A stretch of 24,805 bases of DNA, taken from a virus. The notes beneath the pieces are model-generated. The model searched no databases and was not told the DNA's origin. It worked only from the letters and a program-made list of their open reading frames with translations. A program made the position numbers and the translations under genes. Where the stretch lies: positions 1 to 24,805 of the IMG/VR virus record IMGVR_UViG_3300030102_000211. The stretch is one strand, 5' to 3'. Position 1 is the first letter of the stretch; every line of letters begins with the position of its first letter. Shown in pieces: positions 16,801 through 23,070 of the stretch.

Positions 16801-18307
16801 CGAAGCACGTAAAACGTACAAAGCTGAAGTGTTTGATATTGCTCGTCCGGGTACGTATGGTGATAAGCTGGACAAAGCTACAGACAATCCTAGAAAGGAA
16901 CGCATTGAAGCTGGCGGATATCAACGTGCATACAAGATAGGCCAGTATCCTGAAGAATGGCACAAGGATTTTGCAAAAAATATTGGTAACGCAATAGATG
17001 GTAAAGGCGTTCTTCCTGCAGATATACAACTCAGGATGGATGAGATTCAGCAGTTTTGGGCTGACGACTTTATAGACGGGAAGTTTGTTTTTGATTTGAC
17101 TACAGAAGCAGGCAGAGCAAAATTCTCAGGTCTTCAAGACATGATACGTGCAAACTTACACGAACACTGGATGACATCTCGCTTGGATAAAGCAGCAGGT
17201 GACATGATTATGATTGCGGATAGCCCAACAGCAAAACTGTCAGGGTACGATTTTACTGTTACTGAACGCATAAAAGCACTAGAAGAAGTTCTGAACGTAC
17301 AGGTAATTGAAGAAGTAGGGGACAGCCCTAGTTCGTTTAACTTGTTAGACATGATGGAAATCATGAGTGAACAGAACGAACTTGAAAACTTGATGAAGGT
17401 AAACAAGAAGCTGCAAGGTGATTGGAATAAGTTCACAACAAATATAAACAATAGAATTGCAGACGAGGGTGATGCTGCTGTTGACCAAATCAACCTTGAC
17501 CAGAGGGTTATACGAAAGCTGGAAGAAGCAGCAATAACAACTGACCCACAACAGTTCTACAAAACGTACGTTGAAAACCAAAACGTAATTAAACTGCAAA
17601 GTCTTCGTCGGAATTACTTATCTAATTTGGATGCAGATGTGGATATTGAAAAAGCTACACAAGAGTTTGATGATAGTGTTCGTTATCTAATATTTAACGG
17701 TTTGTTAGAAACAGCGCAGTCTGCACCTCTTGCAAAACGAACTTTTTCTGGTAACAGTGGCAAGGCTACTATGACTGTCATGAATAATCCAGAGGTTCTT
17801 CTAAAGCAGCTTGACAGTGCAAACGTACAAGAGATACTTGAATTAGTTGGCATGGATGCGGACCACGTACGTTTTATGTACGACATGACTGACATGGCTA
17901 TGAGAGCAGGTGGTGTGGCTGCAATACCGTTTGCACCAAAGGGTCAAATCAGAGGTATCAGCCCTAACGAAATCATCAGCCGTTCGTTTAACATTGCACG
18001 GGGTATGGTTAGCCCTACCTACGTTGCAGCAGAGTTTGCGTTTCGTCTGATGCAGCAGAACGGTATGTCCGGTCTGCAACTTGCAGCAGGAAACAAACAG
18101 GCTGCAGAAATCATGGTAAAAATGATGGACATACCAGAAGATATATCAGAAGATGATATTCGCACACTAATGTCTATCGCTCAAACATTCATCGTACAAG
18201 AGGGATATAGACGCGGTATAACCTTTGCTACAGACTTCTTACCCTCAGAAGATATATCTGCAGCACAAATGCAAATAGGAACAGAGACCAATGAAAACGT
18301 ACAATAA
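13829..18307 (+). CDS. Giant internal virion protein (T7 gp16-like position), about 1490 residues
   Basis: The largest gene of the window. The start is GTG at 13829, with TAGG (13817-13820) 8 bp before it; ATG at 13838 is the alternative. Length and place match the giant ejection protein of T7-like phages (T7 gp16, 1318 residues), which spans the host envelope during DNA entry. Visible parts are a hydrophobic segment near residues 171-197 (VGGTVVNALYYTLMMGTAAV), another near 305-317 (TAPVAAPVAVMHI), a coiled coil near 389-435 (KLDDEITSVRTELDNA, then ELKRLQVQLDSLM), and a C-terminal conserved-looking block (ISPNEIISRSFNIARGMVSP, AAEFAFRLMQQNGM). I do not see the N-terminal lytic transglycosylase motifs that T7 gp16 carries. 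The last 17 bp overlap the next gene. Confidence 0.7.
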   Translation: MAEMIRQPTAGFETDPALGQIAQEMVSTTGAPVPKFTDILYGDVTQIGGEEIPQVTIEAARKNPNSEQAQFIRDQIDFQTAMQQSQSRGVRMAGTVVDPQTGIVTPGIPKEFEGRLTEKQEEELTEYGGRSLRLQQALAPYIQDKRVRQIMADIYGTGQWTVETARETNQFASDVGGTVVNALYYTLMMGTAAVDAAFDENREYKEVWETDYKKDAVETLARWKQFIETNVGTTDHARSVNKLVKEEFIKRHGQLEYDKLTKLQIGDAPAVEGQLIPDDLGQILLDLGTSELSLPEQVLKLLYETAPVAAPVAVMHIGSGNKKLKKVADAAEVMPALKGMDPVMAYRMLRLTESKTMFSRGVSKVLNKVGDTLGYRGSIGNVLEVRGFKAATKKLDDEITSVRTELDNAKIGGAKDAELKRLQVQLDSLMGRRNRLRVKGGFFLKNPYAFTFAVDESIIATGQVIGTNLAEQFGYDKDLGGLFGTLSFAFLGRPAVKLPGKTLSAVDKVAFGGRGSQIGVDMIRHIEDMAKIVPIIKDRPELVKGFLRSSQFDFIEAELNRKLLPSEIASFRSVADIMKNLPDDQRDTVFNSMVDYVALKGRLVNSYDEADRARADELLTMTFGQISGLAPLQALEVTSLGRMRGQSFNDAISAQLQQEQALVALDRNISQLRKMFEGKSGVDSEDTIFAQQFIDNMERAADQQRIQLGERKREYLGLLREYKDKVLSNPLEDVDSDDIVKQLVDMELSLTPGAIGNTEVERQILTQTIEDVQVAAAKRFKSLQGLVGTPAHRRLLGQTTELLYDAHISTQYAKGRQAYKIASEKIGDKRLDIAPFVEQFVQTSEDISQRDLGGLFAADADFFTGRSGKMALRAFNDMATRSLIKNLELDEEDLSELVEYVSTRKLADGSANPDFIEDVNPVKLALHFSKKEGAEFAPFEADAFEVDTIYRHFRNKGEYIRNDAQAKPYKDAAREINTLMMADKDIGPAINEARKTYKAEVFDIARPGTYGDKLDKATDNPRKERIEAGGYQRAYKIGQYPEEWHKDFAKNIGNAIDGKGVLPADIQLRMDEIQQFWADDFIDGKFVFDLTTEAGRAKFSGLQDMIRANLHEHWMTSRLDKAAGDMIMIADSPTAKLSGYDFTVTERIKALEEVLNVQVIEEVGDSPSSFNLLDMMEIMSEQNELENLMKVNKKLQGDWNKFTTNINNRIADEGDAAVDQINLDQRVIRKLEEAAITTDPQQFYKTYVENQNVIKLQSLRRNYLSNLDADVDIEKATQEFDDSVRYLIFNGLLETAQSAPLAKRTFSGNSGKATMTVMNNPEVLLKQLDSANVQEILELVGMDADHVRFMYDMTDMAMRAGGVAAIPFAPKGQIRGISPNEIISRSFNIARGMVSPTYVAAEFAFRLMQQNGMSGLQLAAGNKQAAEIMVKMMDIPEDISEDDIRTLMSIAQTFIVQEGYRRGITFATDFLPSEDISAAQMQIGTETNENVQ

Positions 18308-18647
18308 TGGCCCACGCAAAGGCATGATGTATGGTGGCATGACTCGTCGTAAGCCAATGATGTACGGCGGCATGACTACTAAAAAGAAAACCCGCAGGAA
18401 AGCCTACGGGGGTGGGATGATGTCTGCGACACAGCCACAGCAAAATCAAATGAGTAACATGACACCTAATCAGATGAACAACATGCAAACACAAATGATG
18501 CAAACACCTAAATTAAGAATGGCAGGGGGTGGCAACACAGAGTTTGGCATGTTAAGTGTAAAAGCAGGGATTGACAAGAACCCAAAGCCAACAAAGGCAG
18601 ATAGAATAGCTGGGGCTACAATGAAGAAATCTAAACGTATGTCCTAG
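18291..18647 (+). CDS. Small Met/Gly/Tyr-repeat basic protein (MMYGGM)
   Basis: A 118-residue protein, the last gene of the plus-strand run, starting within the giant gene (17 bp overlap; AGGA at 18277-18280 is 10 bp upstream). The N-terminal third holds repeated units: MMYGGMTRRKP, MMYGGMTTKKK, and a degenerate KAYGGGMM. The centre is Gln/Asn/Met-rich low complexity (NQMSNMTPNQMNNMQTQMMQ). The end is basic (KNPKPTKADRIAGATMKKSK). There is no membrane segment. I recall similar 'MMYGG' proteins in uncultured marine phages, none with a function. Composition suggests a disordered, sticky, nucleic-acid- or protein-binding virion component. Its 3' end overlaps the last minus-strand gene tail to tail. 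Confidence 0.75.
   Translation: MKTYNNGPRKGMMYGGMTRRKPMMYGGMTTKKKTRRKAYGGGMMSATQPQQNQMSNMTPNQMNNMQTQMMQTPKLRMAGGGNTEFGMLSVKAGIDKNPKPTKADRIAGATMKKSKRMS
18324..18389 (+). repeat. Two tandem 33-bp units encoding MMYGGM
   Basis: Units at 18324-18356 and 18357-18389 encode MMYGGMT followed by four basic or polar residues. The first 24 bp of the two units differ at only a few, mostly third-codon, positions; the ends differ. A partial third copy (AYGGGMM) follows near 18400-18420. Confidence 0.85.
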
Positions 18648-18849
18648 ACTTATCCATTACCTCATCACCGACTGTACGCAAGTACCGAATTAGGGATGCT
18701 ACACTGTGCGAACCTTCGTATTCTGGCATCCCTAAATTCATTTCGCGTTCAAAATCGTCAGGGTTGACGCCATCCCACAGTATCTCTACGTTGCCACTGG
18801 TAAGCAGGTTTGCTTCCAGAGAAAATAACTTAGCCTTTTTTTGTGCCAT
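18631..18849 (-). CDS. Hypothetical 72-residue protein
   Basis: The last gene of the minus-strand run. It starts inside the end of the nuclease gene (20 bp overlap) and its stop lies within the last gene of the plus strand. The protein is acidic: NVEILWDGVNPDDFEREMNLGMPEYEG, then a helix (HSVASLIRYLRTVGDEVMDK). There is no known motif and no membrane segment. The ribosome site is weak. The chain of overlaps and the clean codon usage support it as a real gene, but no function is recognised. It contains the inverted repeat at 18690-18735. Confidence 0.6.
   Translation of the reverse strand: MAQKKAKLFSLEANLLTSGNVEILWDGVNPDDFEREMNLGMPEYEGSHSVASLIRYLRTVGDEVMDKSRTYV
18690..18735. other. 10-bp inverted repeat near the convergent gene junction
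   Basis: TTAGGGATGC (18690-18699) and GCATCCCTAA (18726-18735) are perfect inverted copies separated by 26 bp, with one further G-U pair possible inside. The pair lies about 43 bp past the plus-strand stop. No run of T follows on either strand, so this is not a standard intrinsic terminator, though a hairpin could form in RNA from both strands. Confidence 0.6.
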
Positions 18850-19321
18850 TTGCTTGTCTCAATTCAGATATAGGTACGTTGTAACAATCCGCACGAACCG
18901 TATAACCGTTCGCAGGGTCAAGTGAACCTTTCTTCATAAATACAGCTTTATCAAAGTACTCTTTTTTATCTAGCATACCCAAGAACCAACCTATAGAGTA
19001 ATCCTTGTGTACACGAGTAAAAGCGTACATGTCACATTTTTGTTTTGTATTAAAGTTACTGATGCTGCAATCATAATGTAACTTAGGAACAGCAGAAGTT
19101 TGTTTAGTTTTTACTTCTATTTTCTTACCGTCATCTAGAATAATATCATAATCGTACGAATTTTTCCACACGCCACCTAACACAGAAAGTACGATTTGCT
19201 CTCCTATAAATCCTGCTATACTACCGCCCCCTCTAAGTATAGAATTGTTTAACAACCCCATCTGACGAGTTTTAGAACGAGCAGCTAAGAGCATCTCATC
19301 AGATATTTGAATTTCAATCAT
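18830..19321 (-). CDS. PD-(D/E)XK family nuclease, 163 residues
   Basis: The ATG at 19321 follows the upstream stop by 1 bp and is preferred to a TTG 18 bp further up. The restriction-endonuclease-like signature is visible: Glu41 in a helix (GFIGEQIVLSVLGG), Asp57/Asp59 in YDYDIIL, then Glu69-Val-Lys71 in KKIEVKTK. That gives E, D and ExK in the usual order and spacing of the PD-(D/E)XK fold, which cuts DNA with a metal ion. The rest (KCDMYAFTRVHKDYSIGWFLG) resembles small phage enzymes of this type I recall from marine phages. The target is unknown: host DNA degradation, phage DNA repair or exclusion of competitors are all possible. It lies at the downstream end of the replication/nucleotide run. 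Confidence 0.75.
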   Translation of the reverse strand: MIEIQISDEMLLAARSKTRQMGLLNNSILRGGGSIAGFIGEQIVLSVLGGVWKNSYDYDIILDDGKKIEVKTKQTSAVPKLHYDCSISNFNTKQKCDMYAFTRVHKDYSIGWFLGMLDKKEYFDKAVFMKKGSLDPANGYTVRADCYNVPISELRQANGTKKG

Positions 19322-19322
19322 A

Positions 19323-19451
19323 CTAAAAGAACTTATCAATCAGTGCGACACACACTTCGTAAGTTCCGTATGCAAACAATCCTATTACACACACCTTTAG
19401 AAACTTATTCATACCGTCATCTGACATGCGTTCCCACTCTGGCCTACTCAT
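19323..19451 (-). CDS. Tiny membrane protein (42 residues)
   Basis: The start at 19451 is chosen because a purine-rich leader (GAGGAG and GGGGAG within 19455-19469) lies just before it; the frame could be longer, but the extra residues are charged and coincide with the previous gene. The protein has a short charged N-terminus (SRPEWERMSDDGMNKFLK) and one membrane helix (about residues 17-37, KVCVIGLFAYGTYEVCVALI). It overlaps the upstream small gene by 8 bp and stops 1 bp before the nuclease ATG. No family is recognised. Confidence 0.5.
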   Translation of the reverse strand: MSRPEWERMSDDGMNKFLKVCVIGLFAYGTYEVCVALIDKFF

Positions 19452-19737
19452 GCTCTCCCCCTGCTCCTCTACCAAGACCCCCAAAATATTGTGGTCTCTT
19501 ACGTGCAACTTCAAAAGTAGCTACAGTTATTACTATACCAGCTATAAGTATACTATGCAACAACGCACTAATGCCAAACACAGTTATAGACCCAACGTAC
19601 ATTGAAAATATAATACACCACATCCATGCGAGAAGTTGCATAACAAGGTGTCTGGTGTTTGTGTCTGGTATGTTACGCAGAGGGTTATGTTGACTGTTCA
19701 TAACCACATTCCAACTATCATGTATGAACTTATTCAT
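19444..19737 (-). CDS. Small protein with two membrane helices (97 residues)
   Basis: It starts in a 4-bp ATGA overlap with the reductase gene. The N-terminus is soluble (NKFIHDSWNVVMNSQHNPLR). Two hydrophobic segments follow, about residues 31-51 (LVMQLLAWMWCIIFSMYVGS) and 57-77 (SALLHSILIAGIVITVATF). The short C-terminal tail is glycine-rich and charged (KRPQYFGGLGRGAGGEHE). A helical hairpin in the membrane is likely. Such proteins can be holins, but nothing else of a lysis cassette is next to it, and its place behind the reductase is unusual for one. I recall comparable proteins in marine phages without assigned function. Confidence 0.65.
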   Translation of the reverse strand: MNKFIHDSWNVVMNSQHNPLRNIPDTNTRHLVMQLLAWMWCIIFSMYVGSITVFGISALLHSILIAGIVITVATFEVARKRPQYFGGLGRGAGGEHE

Positions 19738-21665
19738 CGTACAGAACTCAAATCTACTATCTCACAAGAATCTGCTGTACAAGCTAGCTCACGTGAACCT
19801 GTAGTCGTATCTTCTTTTTCAAACTCAGTCAGCTTATTCCAATCAAGAGTAACGTAATCGTACGCTTGCTGCCATTCTAGATAATCTTCACGTTCTATGT
19901 CTTGATACGGAGCTTGTTGATAAGTATGCTCACTGTGAGGCAGGAACGAAACACCGGATGCAACGTCAAAGTTTTGATACACCCAAGCACCTACATCCAT
20001 CCACTCTTCTTCCTTAACAGAAATAGTTACAGATGGCTTGTGTTCACACCAATGCAGGGCGTACGTTTTCCACAACTCTAGTTGCTCTATAGCAGACATA
20101 TCTGTACGAAGCACTGCACCTAAAGGTGACTGCATAGCAAAACTAAACACGGTGGTTGTGTCAGGCTTCATGACATCAGGTTCATTGTACACTCCTGACT
20201 CTTTCATGAATTGAGTAAGAGGGTCAGAGTTACCACCACGAACAGTTCGAATATAATAGTCATTGTGACGAGCATGTATACCACTAGCTGCGTCCACGAG
20301 TTGTGACACAGTACCCGACGGCTTTACACAAGTGATTGCAGCAGATTGAGGGATTCCAAGCATCTTTGCATACCTCTGATTCGTTTTGACTGCCTCTTCT
20401 TTCATCTTTTCTAACCACCGTTTGCTGTCTACGTTTTTTGACAGAACTGCGTGGTCCATTATACCAGTTAAGGACACGCCTAACAATCTTTCTTCCTCTG
20501 TGTTCTTTTTCCATACATTCCTCAGATACTTAAAATCTGTAAGCGTAGACTGTATTGTACCTACAATAGTAGCAATTCTCGTCTTCCTCAGTAAGTCTTC
20601 AAGGGTATCACTAGCCCTCACAACGACCTCAGAGAGGTTACAAAACTGATATGGACGCAAGATAATCTCACTACAGGGGTTTGTACCCCACTGATGCCCT
20701 GTCTCTCGTCTGCCGTTACGTGCAACCTGTTTGTCTGCAGCTTCACGATTAAAGATACCACGTTCACCAGATTTACTATCGTACAACGCAAGCCATTCAC
20801 GCATAAACGTACCCATCTCAGGCTTGCCTTTGTATGCGACAGAGTTGTTAGCCAAGGCTCTCTGTCCTTCATTCTCCCACCATTGTCCTGCCTTAGCGTG
20901 ACGCATCTGGTCATCATTTAAATTACTAAGACTAATAAGAGCAGAGCGTCTTACCCCACCTACGACAACAATCTCCCCAATCTTACACATCAAATCATGA
21001 CACTCAATTGGAAACAATCTACGGCCTGATGCTTTCTTAAATACTTCTACAGTAAACGTGAACAAGTCCACAAGAGGCTGTGGGCCAGAGGCTCTTCCCC
21101 CCATAATCTTTAAGCGTTCTCCAGACGCACGAACTTCTGACACATCCCATGTAGGAATTTGTCCTGCGTACAACAGTGCAATTAACTCTCTGTATGCCTT
21201 TGCCCATCCCGGTTTGCTATCTGCAACTTTAATAACGGTTTCAGAGTTATTCATTGCGTCACTAACTACAGGCATCTTATCAACGTTATTACGCTCAACA
21301 GAAAATCCTACACCAGTGCCACACATAAGGATGTACATACATTCATCAAACGAACGAGGACTATCTACAGGAATGTACGAACAGTTGTACCCACATACGT
21401 TATCTCGTTCTAGTGCAGCCCCAGATGTCATCATGGCTCTCATGCTTGGCATGACTTCTAAACCTAAAATAGCATCATGTATTTCAGAGAGGTCTTTCTT
21501 TGGTATATCAAAATTATGCTTGTCTTTAACATGATTTGTCATAAAATTTGTGTAACGATACACAGTTTCATGCCAATCTTCTCTGCGTTCTTCATCCTCA
21601 ATCCAACGAGCATACCGTGACTTGTGGATAAATTGCTGATACGGGGTGGGTAACATATTGTTCAT
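19734..21665 (-). CDS. nrdJ: Class II (adenosylcobalamin-dependent) ribonucleoside-triphosphate reductase
   Basis: A 643-residue monomeric reductase that makes deoxynucleoside triphosphates using vitamin B12 for radical generation. The key residues are in place: Cys331 in NPCSEI (thiyl radical) with Glu333, Cys342 eleven residues on and Cys95 in YNCSY (the reducing pair), and a C-terminal CTADSC (Cys629, Cys634), the CX4C redox pair that reloads the active site. The first set matches Cys408/Glu410/Cys419/Cys119 of the Lactobacillus leichmannii enzyme in order and spacing. GGVRRSALISLSN and KPSGTVSQL are further family motifs. It is about 100 residues shorter than the 739-residue reference. 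The start overlaps the DUF3310 stop (TAATG) with AAAGGA upstream. No thioredoxin or glutaredoxin gene is seen nearby. Confidence 0.95.
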   Translation of the reverse strand: MNNMLPTPYQQFIHKSRYARWIEDEERREDWHETVYRYTNFMTNHVKDKHNFDIPKKDLSEIHDAILGLEVMPSMRAMMTSGAALERDNVCGYNCSYIPVDSPRSFDECMYILMCGTGVGFSVERNNVDKMPVVSDAMNNSETVIKVADSKPGWAKAYRELIALLYAGQIPTWDVSEVRASGERLKIMGGRASGPQPLVDLFTFTVEVFKKASGRRLFPIECHDLMCKIGEIVVVGGVRRSALISLSNLNDDQMRHAKAGQWWENEGQRALANNSVAYKGKPEMGTFMREWLALYDSKSGERGIFNREAADKQVARNGRRETGHQWGTNPCSEIILRPYQFCNLSEVVVRASDTLEDLLRKTRIATIVGTIQSTLTDFKYLRNVWKKNTEEERLLGVSLTGIMDHAVLSKNVDSKRWLEKMKEEAVKTNQRYAKMLGIPQSAAITCVKPSGTVSQLVDAASGIHARHNDYYIRTVRGGNSDPLTQFMKESGVYNEPDVMKPDTTTVFSFAMQSPLGAVLRTDMSAIEQLELWKTYALHWCEHKPSVTISVKEEEWMDVGAWVYQNFDVASGVSFLPHSEHTYQQAPYQDIEREDYLEWQQAYDYVTLDWNKLTEFEKEDTTTGSRELACTADSCEIVDLSSVR

Positions 21666-21952
21666 TATACTTTTTCCTTTTCTATTTCTATTAGTCTTTT
21701 AAGGTAGAACTCTGCTTTTTTAAGGTCTTCGAGTCCGTTTTTGTATCTGTACCGCCAGAGGTATTTGAGGATGTTTCCTTGGAGATAGAACTCATAGCCT
21801 GAACCCGTCGCCGCTTCGATTGCGTCGAGGCACTCGATACCTGCCTGATTGTAGTGTGGTGGATTGTCGACCATGTTAACATTTGCGTACGCTTCCTTTC
21901 CCGCTTGTTCGTTTTCTTCTATCTCTTTCATTATGTTCATGTAGCTTGTCAC
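21665..21952 (-). CDS. DUF3310 family protein
   Basis: A 95-residue protein with the full DUF3310 signature: NPPHY (30-34), G-IEC-DAIEA (38-46), GNILKYLWRY (59-68) and KNGLEDLKKAEFYLKRL (71-87). The family is common in phages, often annotated loosely as a nucleotide kinase, but its biochemical role is not settled. Its place directly before the reductase suggests a link to nucleotide metabolism or DNA replication. The start is GTG at 21952: it forms a GTGA overlap with the stop of the gene before it and has GGAG 7 bp upstream. An ATG at 21940 is the alternative. Confidence 0.88.
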   Translation of the reverse strand: MTSYMNIMKEIEENEQAGKEAYANVNMVDNPPHYNQAGIECLDAIEAATGSGYEFYLQGNILKYLWRYRYKNGLEDLKKAEFYLKRLIEIEKEKV

Positions 21953-22299
21953 TGCGTCTCTCCAAAATTTACTTTCACAATGTTGTCTTCTCGCGCAACA
22001 ATCTTATCTATTGCTTCTTCTTCGTTTTTACTTTCAGGTTTAAAGGACTCTGCCATTGCAATGAAACTAAGACGAGCAATACCAGCATCCCACACACGGT
22101 CAAAATCATTCTCCATTAACTCAATCATACCAGACAACATGACCATACCAGCGGGTACGTTTTCTATATTAAAGTCATTTTTTGTTGTGTCATACGCCGT
22201 CATAGAAAACGAATCTTCGTCCTCGTAGTTCATAATTAAATAGTACCTGTTAGGTAACAGACTTGCTGCTTCTACTTTCTTCTTTATATCATCACTCAT
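21949..22299 (-). CDS. Hypothetical protein (116 residues)
   Basis: An acidic globular protein that starts within the end of the endonuclease gene (8 bp overlap). Visible parts are KKKVEAASLLPNRYYLIMNYE, then ENVPAGMVMLSGMIELMENDFDRVWDAG, then an acidic helical tail (PESKNEEEAIDKIV). From memory, the combination 'ASLLPNRYYLI.NYE' and 'G.IELME.DFDRVW.AG' recurs in marine phage replication regions without a known role. There is no enzyme motif, cysteine cluster or membrane segment. The context suggests a helper in DNA or nucleotide metabolism. Confidence 0.7.
   Translation of the reverse strand: MSDDIKKKVEAASLLPNRYYLIMNYEDEDSFSMTAYDTTKNDFNIENVPAGMVMLSGMIELMENDFDRVWDAGIARLSFIAMAESFKPESKNEEEAIDKIVAREDNIVKVNFGETQ
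21960..21963 (-). promoter_or_regulatory. Ribosome site supporting a GTG start
   Basis: Reading on the minus strand, GGAG lies 7 bp before the GTG at 21952, which overlaps the preceding stop as GTGA. It favours the GTG over the downstream ATG at 21940 for the DUF3310 gene. Confidence 0.6.
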
Positions 22300-22693
22300 C
22301 GTTGTCTGCCTTCCTTAACCATTCGGCTGGTATGTGTTTCTCTGACCAATCAAATCCATGTCGGATGCACCAATCAGCATATGTTGTTTTGCTTCCCCTG
22401 TATATCTTATTACGACAATTCATAAAAACGAACCGTATGTCAAGTTCAGGATGCTGCTTTTTTATCAAAATCATCTTCACTCTGTCTGGCTTAGACAACT
22501 CGCCTTTTGCCTCAATGTAGATGTCTGTCTCTGGTAGGTAAAAGTCTGGGGTGTACGTTTTGGGGTCAGGTATGTACGTTAGTCGTTTTGTTTCGTACTC
22601 GAACGGTATGTTCTTTTCTTTCAAACTACGTGCCAAGCTGAGTTCAAACTGTGACCGGTATCCTGATTTTCTATTTGCAAATTTACGTTTCAT
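22292..22693 (-). CDS. Endonuclease I-like Holliday-junction resolvase (T7 gp3 family)
   Basis: A 133-residue protein; T7 endonuclease I has 149. The start is ATG at 22693, which makes an ATGA overlap with the upstream stop; a longer TTG-started version would intrude deeply into that gene. The catalytic set of the family is present: Glu17 (YRSQFELSLARSL), Asp50 (YTPDFYLP), Glu61 and Lys63 (IYIEAKGE), equivalent to T7 Glu20, Asp55, Glu65 and Lys67. Other matching stretches are KKQHPELDIRFVF, KIYRGSKTTYADWC and IPAEWL, each with a close counterpart in T7 gp3. The enzyme cuts branched DNA: in T7 it resolves replication intermediates before packaging and helps degrade host DNA. Confidence 0.93.
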   Translation of the reverse strand: MKRKFANRKSGYRSQFELSLARSLKEKNIPFEYETKRLTYIPDPKTYTPDFYLPETDIYIEAKGELSKPDRVKMILIKKQHPELDIRFVFMNCRNKIYRGSKTTYADWCIRHGFDWSEKHIPAEWLRKADNDE

Positions 22694-23070
22694 ATTATTA
22701 AATTTATCGAGTTGAGTCTTTGTTTTAGATACCCTGCGAGTTTTGGGGACAGTCTTTGAATAGCATCTAGTTCTTTTGTGAGCGGTGCTAGTGGTACGCA
22801 AATGTTTGCTCCCTGATTAGATAGTTGTCGCATCTTTAGTAATTCATTCTCAACGGTACGTGCATCTCGTTCGTACGTTTCTGCACGTAGAAACCCATCT
22901 TCAGAGTAATTCTCTCTTAGTGTGATAGGCATACCCTTTTCATGCTGACGAAGAAATACGACACGTCTTTCTCCCCCCGTACCAGAGTGTGCCTCTACAT
23001 ACGCATGATGTAAGTCCTCATTTAAAGCCATGAGGTCTATATCATATTCTCTCATTAAAATGTATGGCAT
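22690..23070 (-). CDS. Hypothetical protein (126 residues)
   Basis: It starts in a TAATG overlap with the exonuclease stop and ends in an ATGA overlap with the endonuclease I start. An alternative start lies at 23055 (MREYDIDLM). The protein has an N-terminal mixed part (ALNEDLHHAYVEAHSGTGGERR, then VVFLRQHEKGMPITLRENY) and a helical C-terminal half (DARTVENELLKMRQLSNQGA, LTKELDAIQRLSPKLAGYLK). No motif is recognised. Wedged between exonuclease and resolvase, it probably acts in phage DNA processing, but that is inference from position. Confidence 0.68.
   Translation of the reverse strand: MPYILMREYDIDLMALNEDLHHAYVEAHSGTGGERRVVFLRQHEKGMPITLRENYSEDGFLRAETYERDARTVENELLKMRQLSNQGANICVPLAPLTKELDAIQRLSPKLAGYLKQRLNSINLII

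Noticed and set aside
16604-17029. A 141-residue minus-strand frame opposite the giant virion gene
   Set aside because: It is Cys/Phe/Ile-rich, a typical mirror of the coding strand, with no neighbours on that strand.
18780-18843. Small hairpin (AAGCA/TGCTT) followed by seven T as a plus-strand terminator
   Set aside because: The stem is only 5 bp and the T-run lies about 20 bp beyond it; the T-run simply encodes lysines of the minus-strand gene.
19307-19693. A 128-residue plus-strand frame opposite the small membrane genes
   Set aside because: The minus-strand genes here are chained by overlaps with good starts; the plus-strand frame has a cysteine- and proline-rich random look and no ribosome site.
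22694-22801. Longer, TTG-started version of the endonuclease I-like gene
   Set aside because: The extra residues are basic and do not resemble the family, they overlap the upstream gene, and the ATG at 22693 forms an ATGA overlap with that gene's stop.
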